A DNA stretch of 64,000 nt from Micrasema longulum (GCA_022494885.1 JAGVSM010003452.1:62001-126000), one strand, 5' to 3'. Counted from the first letter of the stretch, positions 1-10,894 are shown. A program made the numbers and translations. The notes: generated by a model from the sequence alone, not told the origin.

Positions 1-44
1 ACCCCCCCTATTAGAATAATAATAAGGGTACCCAGTACCTAATG

Positions 45-410
45 TCGAAATTAGAGTAGAATGCAAGGCTGAGTTAAGCATTATCGACAAAATTAAGAAA
101 GGTCTTATGCGATGGTTCGGTCATGTGGAGCGAATGAATGATGAAAGAACGGCTAAAAAGATTTATGATGCGAATGTGTCTGGTTGTAGAAGTCGAGGAA
201 GGCCGAAAAAGACATGGCATGATCAAGTACAACAAACTCTTGAAAGTGGTCATGTGAAAAGTCGGAATAATCGACGTGCGTGCATGAGAAGATGTATGAA
301 TGTGAAGGAAGCAAAGGAAGTGTGCCAGGACAGAGTGGTGTGGCGTTCTATCCTCTCTGCCTACCCCTCCGGGGAAATGGCGTGATGGTTAGTTAGTTAG
401 TTAGTTAGTA
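45..410 (+). mobile_element. RTE-like non-LTR retrotransposon, 3' end (family RTE-1)
   Basis: The frame at 107-385 encodes the C-terminal tail of an RTE-type reverse transcriptase: RWFGHVERMNDERTAKKIY, then GRPKKTWHDQV, NRRACMRRCMNV and WRSILSAYPSGEMA before a TGA stop. The stop is followed directly by a (TTAG)n simple repeat at about 387-410, as expected of RTE-clade 3' ends, which finish in short tandem repeats rather than poly(A). The RT core is missing, so this is a 5'-truncated dead copy. Relatives in this window lie at 18615-18925 (minus), 46575-46795 (plus) and 56190-56520 (minus). Confidence 0.8.
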
Positions 411-927
411 CCCAGAAGAAACCGAGCATATAATGTGATGTGAGCAGAGTTTTAATAGTGTAGGGTTCTGCTTATAGGATTGTGTAGAACTACTTTCTGT
501 AAGTCAGAATGCCAAGTGCGTTGCTGTAGGATGTTCCATTTGGTTGGTGCAAATTTTTTGTTACAGTTGTTTTCTGTGTTCATCGTTTTTGCTATGGATG
601 ATGAAACGTGCGTCCATAAATTTTGGCTTCTTGCTCGGAAAAACTAGGAAAAAACTTTTAAAATGTTAACAACCGCCTACAAACGTAATGCGTTGGAGAA
701 AACTTGAGTATTTGAGTTGTTTTTAAAGAAGAGAAATGTCAATTGGTGACCAAACCAACTCCGGAAGTCTTTGACGGCCTGAACCGATGAAAATATCATT
801 AAAATCAGCAATACGGAAAATAAATGCAGAATTAAAAACAGTCTCAAAATGACCTAAAGAAAATAAGCTTTAACTAATTGGAGGAAAAACAAAATGTAAG
901 ATAATGAGTAAGAAACGCTGTTTTGAC
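411..927. other. Unassigned AT-rich DNA
   Basis: No coding signal, tRNA-like box or repeat shared with the rest of the window was recognised here. Confidence 0.4.
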
Positions 928-1750
928 AGTGATCTTAGTATTGAATTAGATGGAGATATTCCTGAGAATGTTCAAAGCATAAAATGCCCAGGAGTTTGAA
1001 TTGACTCTAAATTACCTTTTACAAAAAATGTAGACTATACGAGTAATAAAATTGCAAAGAAGGTATCCCTATTAAAAAGGATAAGGAATAAAATAGACCT
1101 TAAAACCTCTTTGCTGATATTTGAAAGTATTATCGTTCCCCACTTTGATTTAATAGCTCCAGTATTTGATAGTAAAGTAATGAGGGAGGTCTAGAGAGAC
1201 TTCAAATAATACAAAACAAAGCGATGAGAATAATATTAAGATGTGAGAGACGAACAAAAGTTAAGAAAATGATTCAATGTTGCTAATAAAATTAAAAAAA
1301 TATTCAAGGGATTCTTTCGAGATATTTTCAAAACCAACTAAAAAAGAATGAGTTTTTTCATAACAATACAAAAAGAGGATCTTAAAATAAACGATTAGAA
1401 AATAAATTAAAAGCAATGTCCCAGATCTGCTGTATGAACGGGGGAATAAAGTTATTTAAGGAAATGCCAGAAACAAAAAAAAAATGTAAATATATTTAAT
1501 ATATAAATATATATATATCTGTAAAAAATACTAGGTTATATAAATATTGTAAATTGTGAATATACACAGGTTAATATAAGTGTAAATATTGAACAGTTTG
1601 GATATTATAAATTAGGATAGTAAGTGTACAATAGTGATCAATAATGTTGGAATAAGTATAAATGTAAATATTGTTTTGTAAATATATATTAGATTATGTT
1701 TATCATAGAACAAAATGAAATAAAATAAATAATAATAAAAAATATTAAAA
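928..1750 (+). mobile_element. CR1/Daphne-like non-LTR RT relic
   Basis: A single frame from about 928 reads the thumb side of a non-LTR reverse transcriptase: SIELDGDIPENV, IKCPGV*IDSKLPF, KIAKKVSLLKRIRNKIDL, LLIFESIIVPHFDL and then, after frame breaks, IIQNKAMRIILRCERRTKV. This order (LGV.D.KL, then NKI, then VPHFDY, then IQNKAMR) is typical of CR1/Daphne-type RTs. Further down NGGIKLFKEMPE resembles the end of the ORF. In-frame stops and frameshifts make it a pseudogene. The region to about 1750 is AT-rich and ends in an AATAAT/A-rich stretch that may be its 3' UTR and tail; that boundary is a guess. Confidence 0.7.
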
Positions 1751-2984
1751 AAATCCCCAAATCATCCTGATTAACTGACGATAGACCATCAAACCAGTCT
1801 TGGAGCTATCTGGAGTAATTTGGAATTCGGTGTATCGAATTTTAAGTGAAGATTTGGGGACGAGAATAGTGGCTGCCAAATTTGCTCTCTCACAGTCCTA
1901 TATGAACGCTAATTTGTGACAAAAAAGTACTACCCCTGTGCCTTTCTCCTCCCTGATTCACTTGGTCAAGCCTCCTGCGACTTACTTTAATTCCTTTGAA
2001 TGGAAAAATACATGAAAAGATAGCGTTCTGCTAACGTCGCTGAGATGAAAAAAAAACGACGGAGGCGCTGTCAACCACCTTAAAAAAATCATTAAAAAGA
2101 GGTTTCTAACAACAAAATATGGAAGATAAAACAAATACATTAGCTTCAATATAGTGTGTTTTAAATGGTAATAAAGGTTTCTTTTGGGTACTCCCTCGTA
2201 AACATATGACCATAAAAAATCTGAACACACTGACCAATACCAGTATAGTGTAGTTGGTAGAAAGATACCGTAAATAGTAAAAAGCCCTCTCATGTAAATA
2301 TAATTATCGGCTCAACCACAAGACGGGCGCCTAGAAAGTTTGAGGAACTTTCAATATAAATAATTGTAAATCAAAGCTGGTTGCGAATTATTTGGGTGCA
2401 TTTGTCGATTATTGTTACACTTCAATATCCTTTACCCACAACTGTTCACTTCCCCTCTCCAGTATTCTTTGATAACCCGCCGCAGAAAGACCTCGTGTTG
2501 TATATTTTTTTGCCAAACGTGTGCCGCATCACCATTTGTTTCCACCAACCACCAGTGTTCAGCTCCAGATCGGGGGCCTACCCTAGTGTTGGTGCCGCTC
2601 GCAATTGACCAGTCGGACCGCAATTCCATCAAGAACGAACCAGGTTAGTGGCTTCCATTCCCGATCAATTTGATTTGTTGGGGTTGTGACTGATTGACAT
2701 TGCATACCGATATCAAAGGTATTCACCATGCATATTAAAATAAAAAAATATAGTCCACTATATCGTAGAAGCCCTAGGTCTTTGCTTTCGCTATTTCTCA
2801 CTCCGCACCCGTGTGAGAATTTGTTTTCCCGCCAAAACAGAATAGATATTATAATATAATATATTTGATTTTTACAGTTATAACATAAAAAATAAGTAGA
2901 GATATAAAAACAATACTACAGCCAATTAAAAAAGTCCAATGTAAATCTAATAATACATAATATTAAAAAAAAGAGTTTACATAA
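1751..2984. other. Unassigned DNA with one slightly GC-richer patch
   Basis: Nothing recognised. The patch at about 2540-2645 is richer in GC than its surroundings and is bounded by a pyrimidine-rich AG and a GGTTAG, so it could be mistaken for an exon. No homology was recognised (see rejected items). Confidence 0.35.
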
Positions 2985-3100
2985 TTGTATGTGTGCGACG
3001 TTTATATTCATGTGTGTATGTGAATGTATGTGTAATCGTATGTGCGCGTGTGAATGAATGAGGGTGGGTGCATGTGTGTGGATGCGCAAGTATAAAAAAA
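2985..3100. repeat. TG-rich low-complexity tract
   Basis: Irregular GTATGTGTG/GTGAATG repeats run for about 115 bp. Similar TG-rich tracts occur in the 3' UTR-like repeats at 46040-46135 and, inverted, at 51040-51150. Confidence 0.7.
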
Positions 3101-3104
3101 CATA

Positions 3105-3760
3105 TAATTCAAACGTGTATTTATATTTTTTTTATTTTATTTTTTCTTTCTGTTGACGCCCATGGGGCTTTTACATTATACATACTATATCATAAGAAAA
3201 AGTTACACATTAAACATAATTAACATTTTTTCAAATATAAAAATTTAAAAAAATATATTATTAAAATTTAAAAATAAAGTTACATAGTTAACATAATACA
3301 CTATTAAGACATAATACATACATTATATTATGTTTATAATATAAGGCATAAAAGGATTCAAATAAAACATAATTATATATTTTTTAAAATTTTTTTTTTA
3401 CACCGGTAAACTAAACTTTAAAGTGAAGTTATTTAAAATGTTGAAAACTGAAAAGGGTTTTATAAACTAAAAATATAAAACATAACACGGGCTAACTTTT
3501 AAGCATACATAAATACGATCGAGGATTTATTGACTATACTATTTATTGAGATTATTGAGTATACAAAAGAGCTTGGTAAGAGGTTTGATTATAAAAAAAT
3601 AATAGTCTATGCGTACTTTCAAAACCTTTTTGAAAATATTTTAGTTCAGTTATTTAAAAATAACTGTATCTTAAAAAAGCATGGTAAATTTCAAAAGTAT
3701 ATTTTGATAAATAAACCATTTATTTTAAACTATAATTGATACATTTTGAATAAATAATAT
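3105..3760 (-). mobile_element. Probable 3' UTR of a CR1/L2-like element with terminal hairpin
   Basis: Read on the minus strand, the segment carries TGTAAAAGCCCCATGGGCGT at about 3154-3173 followed by an A-rich AATAAAAT tail. The same arrangement is seen on the plus strand at about 23865-23905 (TGTAAATGCCCCTTGGGCGT, then an AAATAAATAAA tail). A short GC hairpin next to an A-rich tail is a common design for CR1/L2-group 3' ends. No RT coding part was recognised in the AT-rich part upstream (3180-3760). Confidence 0.45.
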
Positions 3761-4029
3761 GCGATGAGTCCCACATAATACGGTAGGTAACCACAAAATG
3801 CAGTAAATACAATGTATGCTATAAATGTTAAAAATAAATAGTAAGATATAAGTTATTTATTGATTTATCTCTGCGCTACCAAATATGATTTTTTTGTTTA
3901 AATTAATTTATATGTGAATGTCCGTAAATAAAAATAAATTTTATCTAACTGTACCCTTGTTCATTTGATCTACGTGACGTGACTCTTTTTTCGCAGTCTA
4001 TATGATTTTCTACACCATAGAATCTAAAC

Positions 4030-4425
4030 ACTAAACTTCTGAGTTTTGAGAGTAAGTGCTTGAGAAGAATATTGGGTATAAGGTGGTTTGATTTTATAAC
4101 TAACATTGAAATCCGAGAATGGATGCAGCAGCCTCCTATAACGAGCGTCTTGAGGATGCAGCGGTGGACCTGGCTTAGAGACGTGCTGCGCATGCCTCAG
4201 GAGAACCTAAACTCAAGTTGCCTCTTCTTTAAACCTGCGAAATCACGCCGTCCTTGAAGGCCGTCAATGACGATCTTTAGACTTTATTCGGCAGAATTAA
4301 GGGGAGTTGGATTGACATGGGAGAAACGAGAGTGCTGGCTGGCGATAGGGTCTCCTGGAGGTAACTGGTGATGTCCACATGCTCCACGGAGCGGATTTAA
4401 AAAGGAGGAGAAGAAGAAAAAGAAT
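4030..4425 (+). mobile_element. RTE-like non-LTR 3' fragment (family RTE-2)
   Basis: The translation KLLSFESKCLRRILGIRWFDF, IREWMQQPPITSVL, RWTWLRDVLRMPQENL and FKPAKSRRP aligns by eye with the minus-strand copy at 34712-35600 (SFENRCLRRILGVCWFDF, WLSHVLRMPPESLN, YKASGSRRPGRP). A TGA follows RRP, and the reading then continues as a decayed C-terminus to an A/G-rich AGGAGGAGAAGAAG tail at about 4400. Only the C-terminal third of the family is present. Confidence 0.75.
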
Positions 4426-4914
4426 CTTGAGCTTTAATTCACGCCTTTGAGATCTGACATTGTGAAAACAGCGCTATACAAATAACCTATGATAAGGATT
4501 ATAACAAAACGATTTAAATAATTGCCTTACGAATGCATCGTTGCACACATAACTATTAAAAAATACAATACTCGTGCATAAAATTTTGGAAATGGGTAGC
4601 TTTCCACATTGTATATCAAACAAACATTAAATTTATACTCAGTTGGATTTGCCATCCATGGAAGTAAGAATATTGGGATATGATGGAGCAAGTAAAAATA
4701 AAAAATAATTGTGTTTTTCTTTTGTTCAATTTAATGAAAATAAATTGGTCCAGGTTGCGAAAAAAAATTTTTCCTTTAATCAAGAAGCAAAAATATATTC
4801 AACTAAATGTGATATTGTTGTTTTTTTATGTATTTCTTAAACCAAATAGTTAACAACTTTGTTACAAATATTAATAAAACTTCATGATTTTATTAGCTAA
4901 CGAGCACTTTTGTC
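4426..4914. other. Unassigned AT-rich DNA
   Basis: No feature recognised, apart from a GCGC-containing motif near 4465-4480 resembling short motifs near 9775 and 62990. Confidence 0.35.
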
Positions 4915-5165
4915 TAAGTAGGCACCATGAAATTTGTTATAAGGTACTCGTTGAATTCCCTACTATGCAAAAGGTCTCGGATTCAATTCCCGACTTAGGT
5001 GTTTTCACACAAGAATATTTCATAGTCCCTGGACTGGTACCTGAAGCGCAAGACTGATCATCTTACCTTCATGTAACAAAAATGATAAAAATACGCTACG
5101 ATTGGCGTACCAATGCAGTGCTCTATGCACCATTAGGCGTGGAAGGTAATGATGATGACTAGTTG
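4915..5165 (+). mobile_element. SINE-A copy
   Basis: The 5' part has a tRNA B-box-like sequence (GGATTCAATTCCCGAC near 4978). The body reads ATTTCATAGTCCCTGGAC, then CTGAAGCGCAAGACTGATC and ACCTTCATGTAAC, and the 3' end is GTAATGATGATGACT. This body recurs about 14 times in the window in both orientations and often ends in an ATG/GAT microsatellite. A tRNA-like head with a microsatellite tail fits a SINE; the ATG tail suggests, by inference, mobilisation by an RTE-type partner. Confidence 0.75.
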
Positions 5166-5199
5166 AATATTTTTTAAATTTAATTTGATAAAATAAAAT

Positions 5200-5335
5200 A
5201 ATCAGGTTTTGATTATTTAACCAAATATTTAAATTTTCAGACATTTTCCAAAAAGTCGTAAAATAAATTATGCTGGAATTTGAACCTAAGACCTCAGCCC
5301 GTGAGTCAACAGGACAACAGCTCTGTTCAAAGGCT
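5200..5335 (-). mobile_element. SINE-D copy (tRNA-like head)
   Basis: On the plus strand AATATTTAAATTTTCAGACA is followed by AAGTCGTAAAATAAATTATG, then a reversed tRNA-like head with TGAACCTAAGACCTCAG and GTGAGTCAACAGG. The same order occurs at 28610-28745. The complement carries a degraded B box. It is a SINE and not a working tRNA: no acceptor stem can be folded. Confidence 0.6.
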
Positions 5336-6384
5336 GAAATTTTAAATAATTTAGTGGTTTGAAACCTTTTTTTATCAAAAGTGACACTACGTAGAAAAAT
5401 GGCATTGGGTGTTATGAAAAATTCTGATTTTCACTGCACGCGTGAAGAACTGAAGTATAGTTTCATTCGTTAACACAATGGAATTTATTGAATAAATAGG
5501 CAACATTCGTAATATTTTTTTGCGAGTTTTTAATCATTGGTTCTCAGTATGATTGCTGTGACAATGAGTAAATTTTTTGCATTTTCTCATACAAATGTTA
5601 TCATGGGTATGCCATTTTTATTGCTTACATCTTTATGTATATAATTTGTCTGTACGTGTGATGTCACTGAACTTTTCTTAAACGACTTAACGAATTTACG
5701 TGCGGTTTTTAGCAAAATGTAGATCTTTGCTCTGTGTGTGTTCGTAGATATTAAAATTTTAAGTCGAATCTTTAAAAAACAAAGTAAGAAGCATAAATCT
5801 TTTTTTTATTGACCTACCAGGGTTGAATTTGGCTAGAATGCATTTACAAAAAAATTGAATGATGTTGTTTTTTTGTTTTTAAAAGTTTGTTTTTGAATGT
5901 TTACAAAAAACATTTGCTTTTTATGGATTATTTATTTTTACTGGATTTTTGGTAACGCTCAAATAAGAAAATCACGTTCATGAATAAAGTGCTCCCTTGT
6001 TGGTGAGAAGAGCCGAGTTTGACATTTGCCGAAAAATTCAATATTTGAATGTAAATAATTTTTAGTTTTGGAATTCAACCATAAACAAATACCTATGTAC
6101 CTACTTATCAATGAAAAGTTTTTTTCTAAGCTAATAGCAGGCAAGCCAACGTTCGGGCAGGACAACGTCTGCCGAGTCCACTAGTACTAAATATAATTGT
6201 AATTTATTATATAAATAAAACACGAGTGATTGATTGATTACAAAATCTTGTTTCCTGAACATTTTGTTCAATTTGACTCCCATGCTCTATCTTTTAAGAT
6301 ACACATGAATTTTATATCTGTAAGATTAGGTTGTTGAGGGTTGGTAGAGTTCCTACCCCAGTTAGAGACATGAGGTTGTTGTTT
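5336..6384. repeat. Mostly unassigned; dispersed repeat at 5640-5840
   Basis: About 5640-5840 matches DNA around 20730-20840 and, inverted, 21012-21095 (shared: ACGTGCGGTTTT, TAGATCTTTG, AAAAACAAAGTAAG, ACCAGGGTT). About 6125-6180 (GCAGGCAAGCCAACGTTCGG, GACAACGTCTG) matches the inverse of 26810-26865. No coding content was recognised; the remaining stretches are AT-rich. Confidence 0.5.
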
Positions 6385-6735
6385 AAATAATGAATTGCGT
6401 CGCGCGAGTGTTACCGCGATGATGAGTTGAAAAGGTTGCACTTGAACTACATGCTGGAATTGACTAACTGACTGACTGAACTTTACTGGACTGAACAAGG
6501 CGTTGACTGCGCAATATGGTCTCCTTATAGGCCACGTTCCTTTGTTCTCCAAATCTTCATGGTATAAACGATGTTCATGCACTGCAAAACGTTGATCTCG
6601 TGTTTTGCAGAATGTAATGAATTTAATTCAATGGAAAACCCTGACTTGCTTTTTGGAGTCATGACTCTACATTTCAGGTGAAATTATTTAGCAGGTGAGC
6701 GTCATCGATCATGGACTATGAACCCCACATATATG
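6385..6735. repeat. Dispersed 350-bp repeat, copy 1
   Basis: Shares a long series of blocks with 10025-10410 in the same orientation: GTCGCGCGAG, TGCACTTGAACTAC, AAGCCACGTTCCTTTGTT (GGCCACGTTCC here), CACTGCAAAA, TTATTTAGCA, GTCATCGATC and CCCACATAT. It has no open reading frame of note and no tRNA-like head. The class is unknown. Confidence 0.65.
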
Positions 6736-7104
6736 TACTGTTTTTTACAATTACGTCTGGCATTATTATTATTTTTTACTATTTTTATTTTCTTTTATTC
6801 AGAAAACATACAGTACGGTTACATTGTTTTATATTTTACATAGTTAGACTTAAACAGTTAGACTTAAACTCTAATGGACCCGTGAAGTTTTCATATTATA
6901 TTGTAATCATATCTAAGGTTATCAATAATCATTTTTTTTCGTTTTTTCGTTTTTGTCGCATCACGACTAAACACGCATTTACTAAATGCAACCTTTGCTT
7001 TATACGATATACCTATAAGGAAAAAACGTATATATTTTACTAGTAAATACACATATATTTTAGAAGTCGAATAGTAATTTAAACATATTAAAAAAAATAA
7101 AAAT
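6736..7104. other. Unassigned AT-rich DNA
   Basis: Two low-complexity open frames overlap here on opposite strands, rich in F, Y, I and K. This is expected by chance in such AT-rich DNA. No homology was recognised. Confidence 0.4.
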
Positions 7105-7250
7105 TTCATATAACTTGACCATTTTCAACGAGTTGTAAATAACTCACTATTAGAAAATAGGAATCAAGTTTGGGTAGAATGGTGTATAAGCCATGGACCT
7201 CCGATTCGTGAGTCTGCAAAGCTAGCTATGCGACCAAAACTTGATTTTCA
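7105..7250 (-). mobile_element. SINE-C copy
   Basis: On the plus strand CATTTTCAACGAGTTGTAAA, then CACTATTAGAAAATAGGAAT and AAGTTTGGGTAGAATGG are followed by a reversed tRNA-like head (CCATGGACCTCCGATTCGTGA). The same blocks occur at 25530-25680 (minus) and, as the complement, at 12122-12290 (plus). It is a tRNA-derived SINE. Confidence 0.7.
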
Positions 7251-7732
7251 ATTGAAATTTAAAAAAATATTTTTTTTCAAAGTATCAATCTCTTTTTTCG
7301 TGCATCCATTGATCTAATACAGTTACTCATATTTACATAGGAACCATTTTGGAAGCGCAGTCACTAAATCGTCCACTTATCTAGCGAGTAAAAGTAATGG
7401 AGTTACTAATCCGCTTACATTTCCTTTTGTCTTTTACATTGAAGCCTTAGAGGGAAATTTTTAAGGTAGACATCATAACCTTTCCAAACCTGAACATGAA
7501 AAAAGTTCGTGAGTTCCTGAGAGTGGTACCAGGAATACCCCAGCTAAAAAGCTATAAATACAATTTAAAAAAAAACAAGTGGCTCCTATGTGTCATACAA
7601 ATTTTCAATTTCAATTGAATTGCTATTACGAAAATAAATAAAAATAAAATATTTATATATCAATCCGGGAACGTTTGAGCAATGGTTCGATATTATTAAG
7701 GTATAATAGTTTTCGATTGCAGGAGTTTACCT
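7251..7732. other. Unassigned AT-rich DNA
   Basis: No feature recognised. Confidence 0.35.
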
Positions 7733-7915
7733 CTAAAACAATGTTTCACTGATGTGAAAGATGTCGATCTTTAAATAAATGATGTTCAGCTGCCCGACTG
7801 CTCTTCTGATCGGCATAACCAGAGGCAGGTTGGTTCTGGAAGCCGGGCGGTAAAACAGTCTGTGCTGACGCTGTCGGAGATGAACATTATGGTACAGCTT
7901 ATAAAACTGTTTCAT
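7733..7915 (-). pseudogene. Possible non-LTR RT C-terminal fragment
   Basis: The minus-strand translation begins KQFYKLYHNVHLRQRQHRLF and continues with ASRTNLPLVMPIRRAVGQLN. The pattern YKLYH, a gap, then T.LPL..P..R and a hydrophobic FN-like end resembles the post-RT tail of CR1/Jockey-group polymerases (yKlyhG, lp..RT, FN...LWN). The fragment is short and no RT core is adjacent, so the call is tentative; chance similarity is possible. Confidence 0.35.
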
Positions 7916-8099
7916 AATATTTACAGTTTTTTTCCAGATTCATATATTTTATCATAAAATAACGTTTCTCTCACTGTAACACGTTGAACAGCACTGATCT
8001 TAAATGTAAATTTAAAATTAAATTAAATTAAAATAAAATGTAAATTTAAAATAAAATGTGTACCCGCACAGGCCATGCCTTTGTGGGAAAATTTTAATA

Positions 8100-8470
8100 C
8101 TTCTTTTTCTTTTAAATCTTTGTGGAACAGCTCAAATGCACACAGCGATCCATGGTTGGTATAAGCCTAAAAAACAGAGTAACAAATGAGAAAATTAGCA
8201 ACAAAATCAGAAAAGCCGATGCCATGGATCCCTTGGCAAGAATAAAGTGGCAATGGGCAGGACATGTTGCGAGACAAGACCCCACAATATGGACCCCTAA
8301 AAATTTAAGATGGAGGCCTTGGAAGAATAAGAGAGGCGTCGTAAGACTTAAGAAAGATGGTCCGACGACTTGGCCGCTGTGGGGGGCAAAAGTTGGCTGC
8401 AAGCAGCCACCGACCGTAAAAAATGGAAGGAGGACAGAAGATATCATGTATTTTGTATTATGGCAGTCTC
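8100..8470 (+). mobile_element. RTE-like non-LTR RT C-terminal relic (family RTE-3)
   Basis: The frame from 8122 encodes EQLKCTQRSMVGISLKNRV, NEKISNKIRKADAMD, ARIKWQWAGHVARQD and PKNLRWRPWKNKRGV. This is the characteristic C-terminus of an RTE-group polymerase (TQRAMER.MLGVSL.DR, KWQWAGHIAR, W.P..GKR). Near 8390 the reading must shift frame to continue as KSWLQAATDRKKWKEDRR, the expected closing motif (W.qAA.DR..WK), so the copy is frameshifted. The RT catalytic core is absent. Confidence 0.8.
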
Positions 8471-8845
8471 GACGAATTATTAAAGATAAATCATGTAAGA
8501 GTGCCATAATTCATTTAGTATGCGGTTATAAGATTTAAAAAAACTTTTTAACAATGGCAGTTTGGCGCGGTGTACTTATTACTGAACTCAAAACAGAGTT
8601 TTTTTTACTAGCGGCACTCTTGACGGGGAAGGGGGTGCTATTAGTGTACCTATCGCACATTGTTTTACCACATATTTGCCTGAGAGATAGCATTTCGATT
8701 TCATTTAAATCCAGCCTACTTAAATTCTTGTTTTTCCAACTCTATAATTCATATCTAAATTTGTTGCGACATAGAGGGAAAACATTCTTGAAAGAGGAAT
8801 ATTGATGCCTGGGCATTAACAAGACTTATGATTTGTTATTGGCTA
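8471..8845. other. Unassigned DNA
   Basis: An open frame of about 80 codons lies at 8554-8805 but carries no recognisable domain. Nothing else was found. Confidence 0.35.
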
Positions 8846-9305
8846 ATTTTAATGGCCACTTTACACACCGTGTAACATTCACCATTCTGCCTACGTTGAC
8901 ACATGTACATTTCTTTAACTTTTCCATCCGTATATTTTTGTTAAGGTAAATTGCCGAAACGTTTATTTACTTAGTAAAGGATTATCTGACTGAATTATTT
9001 CACCTACTAGGCAAAGCCTGACAACATTTTTCAATTTTATACTTCTTATACCAGTTTCATGAACAATGTTTGAGTTTGTCTAAATGTTTGTAGACAAGCC
9101 GGATTTCCACCCAAGGAAGTTATTTAAATCTCAATTTGTTTCCGTTTTCACACATGGGGGTTGGCGCCAGGACTCCATTGTGAACTGCCAATTTACTGTT
9201 TAAGTTTGTTTGGCTCAATTTTTTTTATTCAGCTCTGTTGTAATTTGTTAATCTTAAAAACTTCATAGAGAGGAAAATCTAGTTTTTGTCTACAAATATT
9301 TGGAC
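8846..9305. mobile_element. MITE-A copy with internal foreign segment
   Basis: Contains MITE-A blocks: GGCCACTTTACACACCGTGT, AACATTCACCATTCTGCC, TCACCTACTAGGCAAAGCCT, ACAATGTTTGAGTTTGTC and, inverted at the far end, TTTTGTCTACAAATATTTGG. A segment at about 9150-9205 (GGGGGTTGGCGCCAGGACTC) is shared with 56755-56830 and is not part of other MITE-A copies, so it looks inserted or recombined. Confidence 0.65.
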
Positions 9306-10024
9306 AATCTTTAAAAATGTTAAAATGTAATATACATTATAAGGGGCCATCATTGTTCAGGTTGTTTGATCTTGACGGACTCATTTTTACTTTAACTTCA
9401 AGGAGCTTAAAAATATACATGATCCTGTCAAAATTTTCTGTCATACTAATAAATGATTGTTCCTTTGAAGGAATAAATAATGAGTTCAAAGGACCAAAGA
9501 TTTTAAAGAAAGTTGAGATTTTTTCAATAATCAAACTTTCCACCCAATTTAATTGATTTAAACGGCACAAAGAAATAATTCAAAAGCGTAAGTAATTATT
9601 ATTTTAAATTTAAAAACAAACACACACACAATCAAAAGTGTTTGATGTTAAGCTTGTTTAATATATATTTTTCTCGTATTCATTTTTTATTCGATTTAAC
9701 AAAAAAATTGGTTCATCATTTATCGTCACGTCGCGTCGCCTTCAAAAATACAATATTAATTTTATAATTTATACAGCGCCGTTCTCGTGAAAAATTATCT
9801 CAAGGCGCTTCACAATATTATAATTATATACTGAAACTTACTTTCTAATCAAAGCAGAGTTGTAAAAAATACCGTATAACACAAATTACTTTGTATTATA
9901 TCGGAATAATACCATATTTTAGAAAATTCAAACAAATTAATGTTGAAAGAGTTCAACGAAATTTTTTGGGATTCAGAAATTTCAAATAGCATATTCCCAT
10001 ATAATGAATTCACTTAATGCCTTA
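9306..10024. other. Unassigned AT-rich DNA
   Basis: Open frames of about 78 codons lie on both strands at 9317-9570, mirrored, with no recognisable product. Near 9770-9820 is a CAGCGCCGTTCTCGTGAAAA motif like one at 62990. Nothing else was recognised. Confidence 0.35.
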
Positions 10025-10411
10025 TTAAATGGCGAATAAACAGTGAATCGAGTCGCGCGAGAGTTACGGCGATGAGGGATTGAAGAGACTGCACTTGAAC
10101 TACGTGTTGAAATCGAGTGACTGCGTTGAGCTGGACTGACTAAAGTAAACTGAACTGGGTGCTAAAAACGCCCTGTGGTCTTTGTATAAGCCACGTTCCT
10201 TTGTTGTTCATTTCTCTATGATAGAAACGATGTTAATGTACTGCAAAATGACGCTCTCGTTTTTTTGTGCAATACTGTAAGAGTTGTAAAATTTGTTGGA
10301 TTAAATTCTTTAGAAAATGATCACTTGCTTCATCGGTCATTGCACTATAATTTCAGGTAATTATTTAGCACGTGTGTCATCGATCGATTGACTACGGATC
10401 CCACATATCCA
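10025..10411. repeat. Dispersed 350-bp repeat, copy 2
   Basis: Same family and orientation as 6385-6735. It ends with CCCACATATCCA (10400-10411), where the inverted-repeat element below begins; the same 12-mer reappears at 10895-10906. Confidence 0.65.
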
Positions 10412-10894
10412 CAATATTGATGTTTTTTGTTGATATTTCTTGATTAAACTCCATAGTTAATGATTTTGATAAAATTATGAATTAAACTTCTCGGTTTAGT
10501 TTTACTTTTTTATTATTTCAACCAATGAGCGCTTTCGCCTAAGAAAGCATCTTTAAGACTGGTGAATTGTTAACAACGTATTTTCTACTGTTGTATATCA
10601 CCGTGTGCTTTTCCTACCTTTTAAATTACAAATGCTTCATCCCAATTTCGGTCCAAAAACTCCCAAAAATTAACTGTTTAGTCGACTAGTTGTAAACATT
10701 TATGTTTTTTGTCCTCAGTAAAAACTTATATTTGTTAAGAATAATAAAAAGCTGTAAACGTTGTAAACGTTGTAAACGTTGTAAACAATTCACCAGTCTT
10801 AAAAATGCCTACTTGGGCGAAAGCGCTCAATGGTCAAAATAATAAAAAAGTAAAACTAAACCAAGAAGTTTCATTGATAATTTTATCAAAATCA
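10412..10894. mobile_element. Inverted-repeat (fold-back) element
   Basis: Arms of 111 bp lie at 10461-10571 and 10784-10894, about 91% identical as inverted repeats (about 10 mismatches counted by eye). The left arm includes TGATTTTGATAAAATTAT, GGTTTAGTTTTAC, GAGCGCTTTCGCC and AGACTGGTGAATTGTT. The spacer holds about four copies of a 9-bp unit (TTGTAAACG, about 10750-10786). The whole is flanked by the 12-bp direct repeat CCCACATATCCA (10400-10411, 10895-10906), suggestive of insertion into the 350-bp repeat. The left 49 bp (10412-10460) have no inverted partner. Confidence 0.75.

Noticed and set aside
2540..2645. GC-richer patch that looks like an exon (pyrimidine-rich AG before, GGTTAG after).
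   Set aside because: No translated homology recognised, several frames are open, and no neighbouring exon supports it.
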